Positions 5,876 to 6,255 of a stretch of DNA of 6,255 bases are shown piece after piece (positions within the stretch are counted from its first letter, which is position 1; each line of letters opens with the position of its first letter). The position numbers and the translations under genes are program-made. The DNA comes from Sulfurovum sp. (GTDB lineage: Bacteria > Campylobacterota > Campylobacteria > Campylobacterales > Sulfurovaceae). Below the pieces are notes generated by a model that was given only the letters and a program-made list of their open reading frames with translations, was not told the origin of the DNA and made no database searches. Where the stretch lies: contig JAPHUJ010000143.1 of NCBI GenBank assembly GCA_026193735.1, positions 1 to 6,255 of the forward strand, read 5' to 3'.

Positions 5876-5881
5876 TATAAT
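5876..5881 (+). promoter_or_regulatory. Candidate -10 box for the rhodanese gene
   Basis: A perfect TATAAT would start a transcript near 5888, about 26 nt before the GTG start at 5914. No good -35 hexamer is seen near 5853-5859. A second TATAAT at 5860-5865 is possible but is part of the palindrome. A small inverted repeat, CACGA (5883-5887) with TCGTG (5898-5902), straddles the expected start site and touches the ribosome site. Confidence 0.5.
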
Positions 5882-5913
5882 GCACGACTATTTTAAATCG
5901 TGGAGACCATAAA

Positions 5914-6255
5914 GTGCAAACATTACTAGAAAAAAACGATATCAATTCAGAAGAACTCAATTCTTTACTTCAAGCAAGAGGCGAAGGGAAAGTGGATTTT
6001 CTCTTGGTCGATGTAAGAGAAGATGTAGAATATAAAATGGGTCATGTGAAAGGGGTAGACTTACTTAAACCTACTTCAGAGTTTACAAATTGGGCGCAAG
6101 AACTTTTTAACCAGACAAAAGACAAAACAGTTGTTTTTACTTGTCGCACAGGAAGTAGAAGCGGACAGGTTCAAAATATTTTTAAACAAAATGGACATAC
6201 GCGTACAGTGAATCACTTTGGTGGTATTGTTACTTATCATGGTGAAATAGAAAAA
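5914..6255 (+). CDS. Rhodanese-domain protein (3' end beyond window)
   Basis: This single rhodanese (sulfurtransferase-fold) domain is open to the right edge, 114 codons with no stop. The N-terminal part has LLVDVREDVEYKMGHVKG (30-47), the usual DVR..EY..GHV pattern. The active-site loop is CRTGSRS (77-83) with Cys77 as the persulfide-carrying residue, followed by the HFGGIVTY segment (101-108) near the normal end of the domain. The protein may therefore be nearly complete or may carry a further domain. The start is GTG at 5914, with GGAG at 5902-5905 and 8 nt spacing; no ATG occurs in frame near it. Single-domain rhodaneses carry sulfane sulfur in the cytoplasm for various acceptors, and the actual partner is unknown. 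The FTR-like gene ends 62 nt upstream, and an own promoter is likely. Confidence 0.92.
   Translation, partial: MQTLLEKNDINSEELNSLLQARGEGKVDFLLVDVREDVEYKMGHVKGVDLLKPTSEFTNWAQELFNQTKDKTVVFTCRTGSRSGQVQNIFKQNGHTRTVNHFGGIVTYHGEIEK

Noticed and set aside
1..6255. CRISPR arrays, tRNA or rRNA genes, insertion sequences, defence or phage modules
   Set aside because: No spaced repeats, cloverleaf-like sequence, transposase motifs or toxin/nuclease genes were seen. Nearly all of the window is explained by conserved housekeeping and redox genes.

Overview
The window reads as a compact, moderately AT-rich chromosomal segment from a Campylobacterota (epsilonproteobacterial) genome, most like the free-living Sulfurovum/Sulfurimonas type. 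Three things point there. The order fur-lysS-glyA is the one known from Campylobacter jejuni, and cvpA-lysS-glyA is known from Helicobacter pylori. The Fur protein closely resembles C. jejuni Fur. A type IV pilus retraction ATPase and a ferredoxin:thioredoxin-reductase-like protein fit an environmental chemolithotroph better than a host-adapted Campylobacter. The genus is inferred from remembered family knowledge, not from a search.

Layout. The minus strand carries two gene strings read from right to left. The first is gatC (5345-5055), a YffB/ArsC-family thiol protein (5045-4704) and pilT (4690-3626), packed with 9-13 nt gaps behind a divergent promoter region. After a 79-nt gap holding a perfect 12-bp inverted repeat comes the second: cvpA (3546-2905), fur (2896-2453), lysS (2324-678) and glyA (629 to beyond the left edge). 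cvpA and fur are 8 nt apart. fur and lysS are separated by an unusual 128-nt structured spacer, richer in G+C than its flanks. lysS and glyA are 48 nt apart. No convincing intrinsic terminator is visible inside the second string, so fur is probably co-transcribed with housekeeping genes.

On the plus strand, divergent from gatC, lie a small six-cysteine-motif protein of the FTR catalytic-subunit family (5447-5851) and a rhodanese-domain protein with a GTG start (5914 to beyond the right edge). The rhodanese gene has its own perfect TATAAT box and an overlapping Fur/PerR-like palindrome.

Functionally the window mixes translation (GatC, LysRS), one-carbon metabolism (GlyA), iron control (Fur), an inner-membrane CvpA protein, pilus retraction (PilT) and thiol/sulfur redox proteins (YffB-like, FTR-like, rhodanese). 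No CRISPR array, transposon, rRNA or tRNA is seen. The points most worth a second look are a roughly 50-residue four-cysteine tail on LysRS, the non-canonical cysteine spacing of the FTR-like protein, the fur-lysS intergenic element, and a changed residue in the PilT AIRNLIRE motif.
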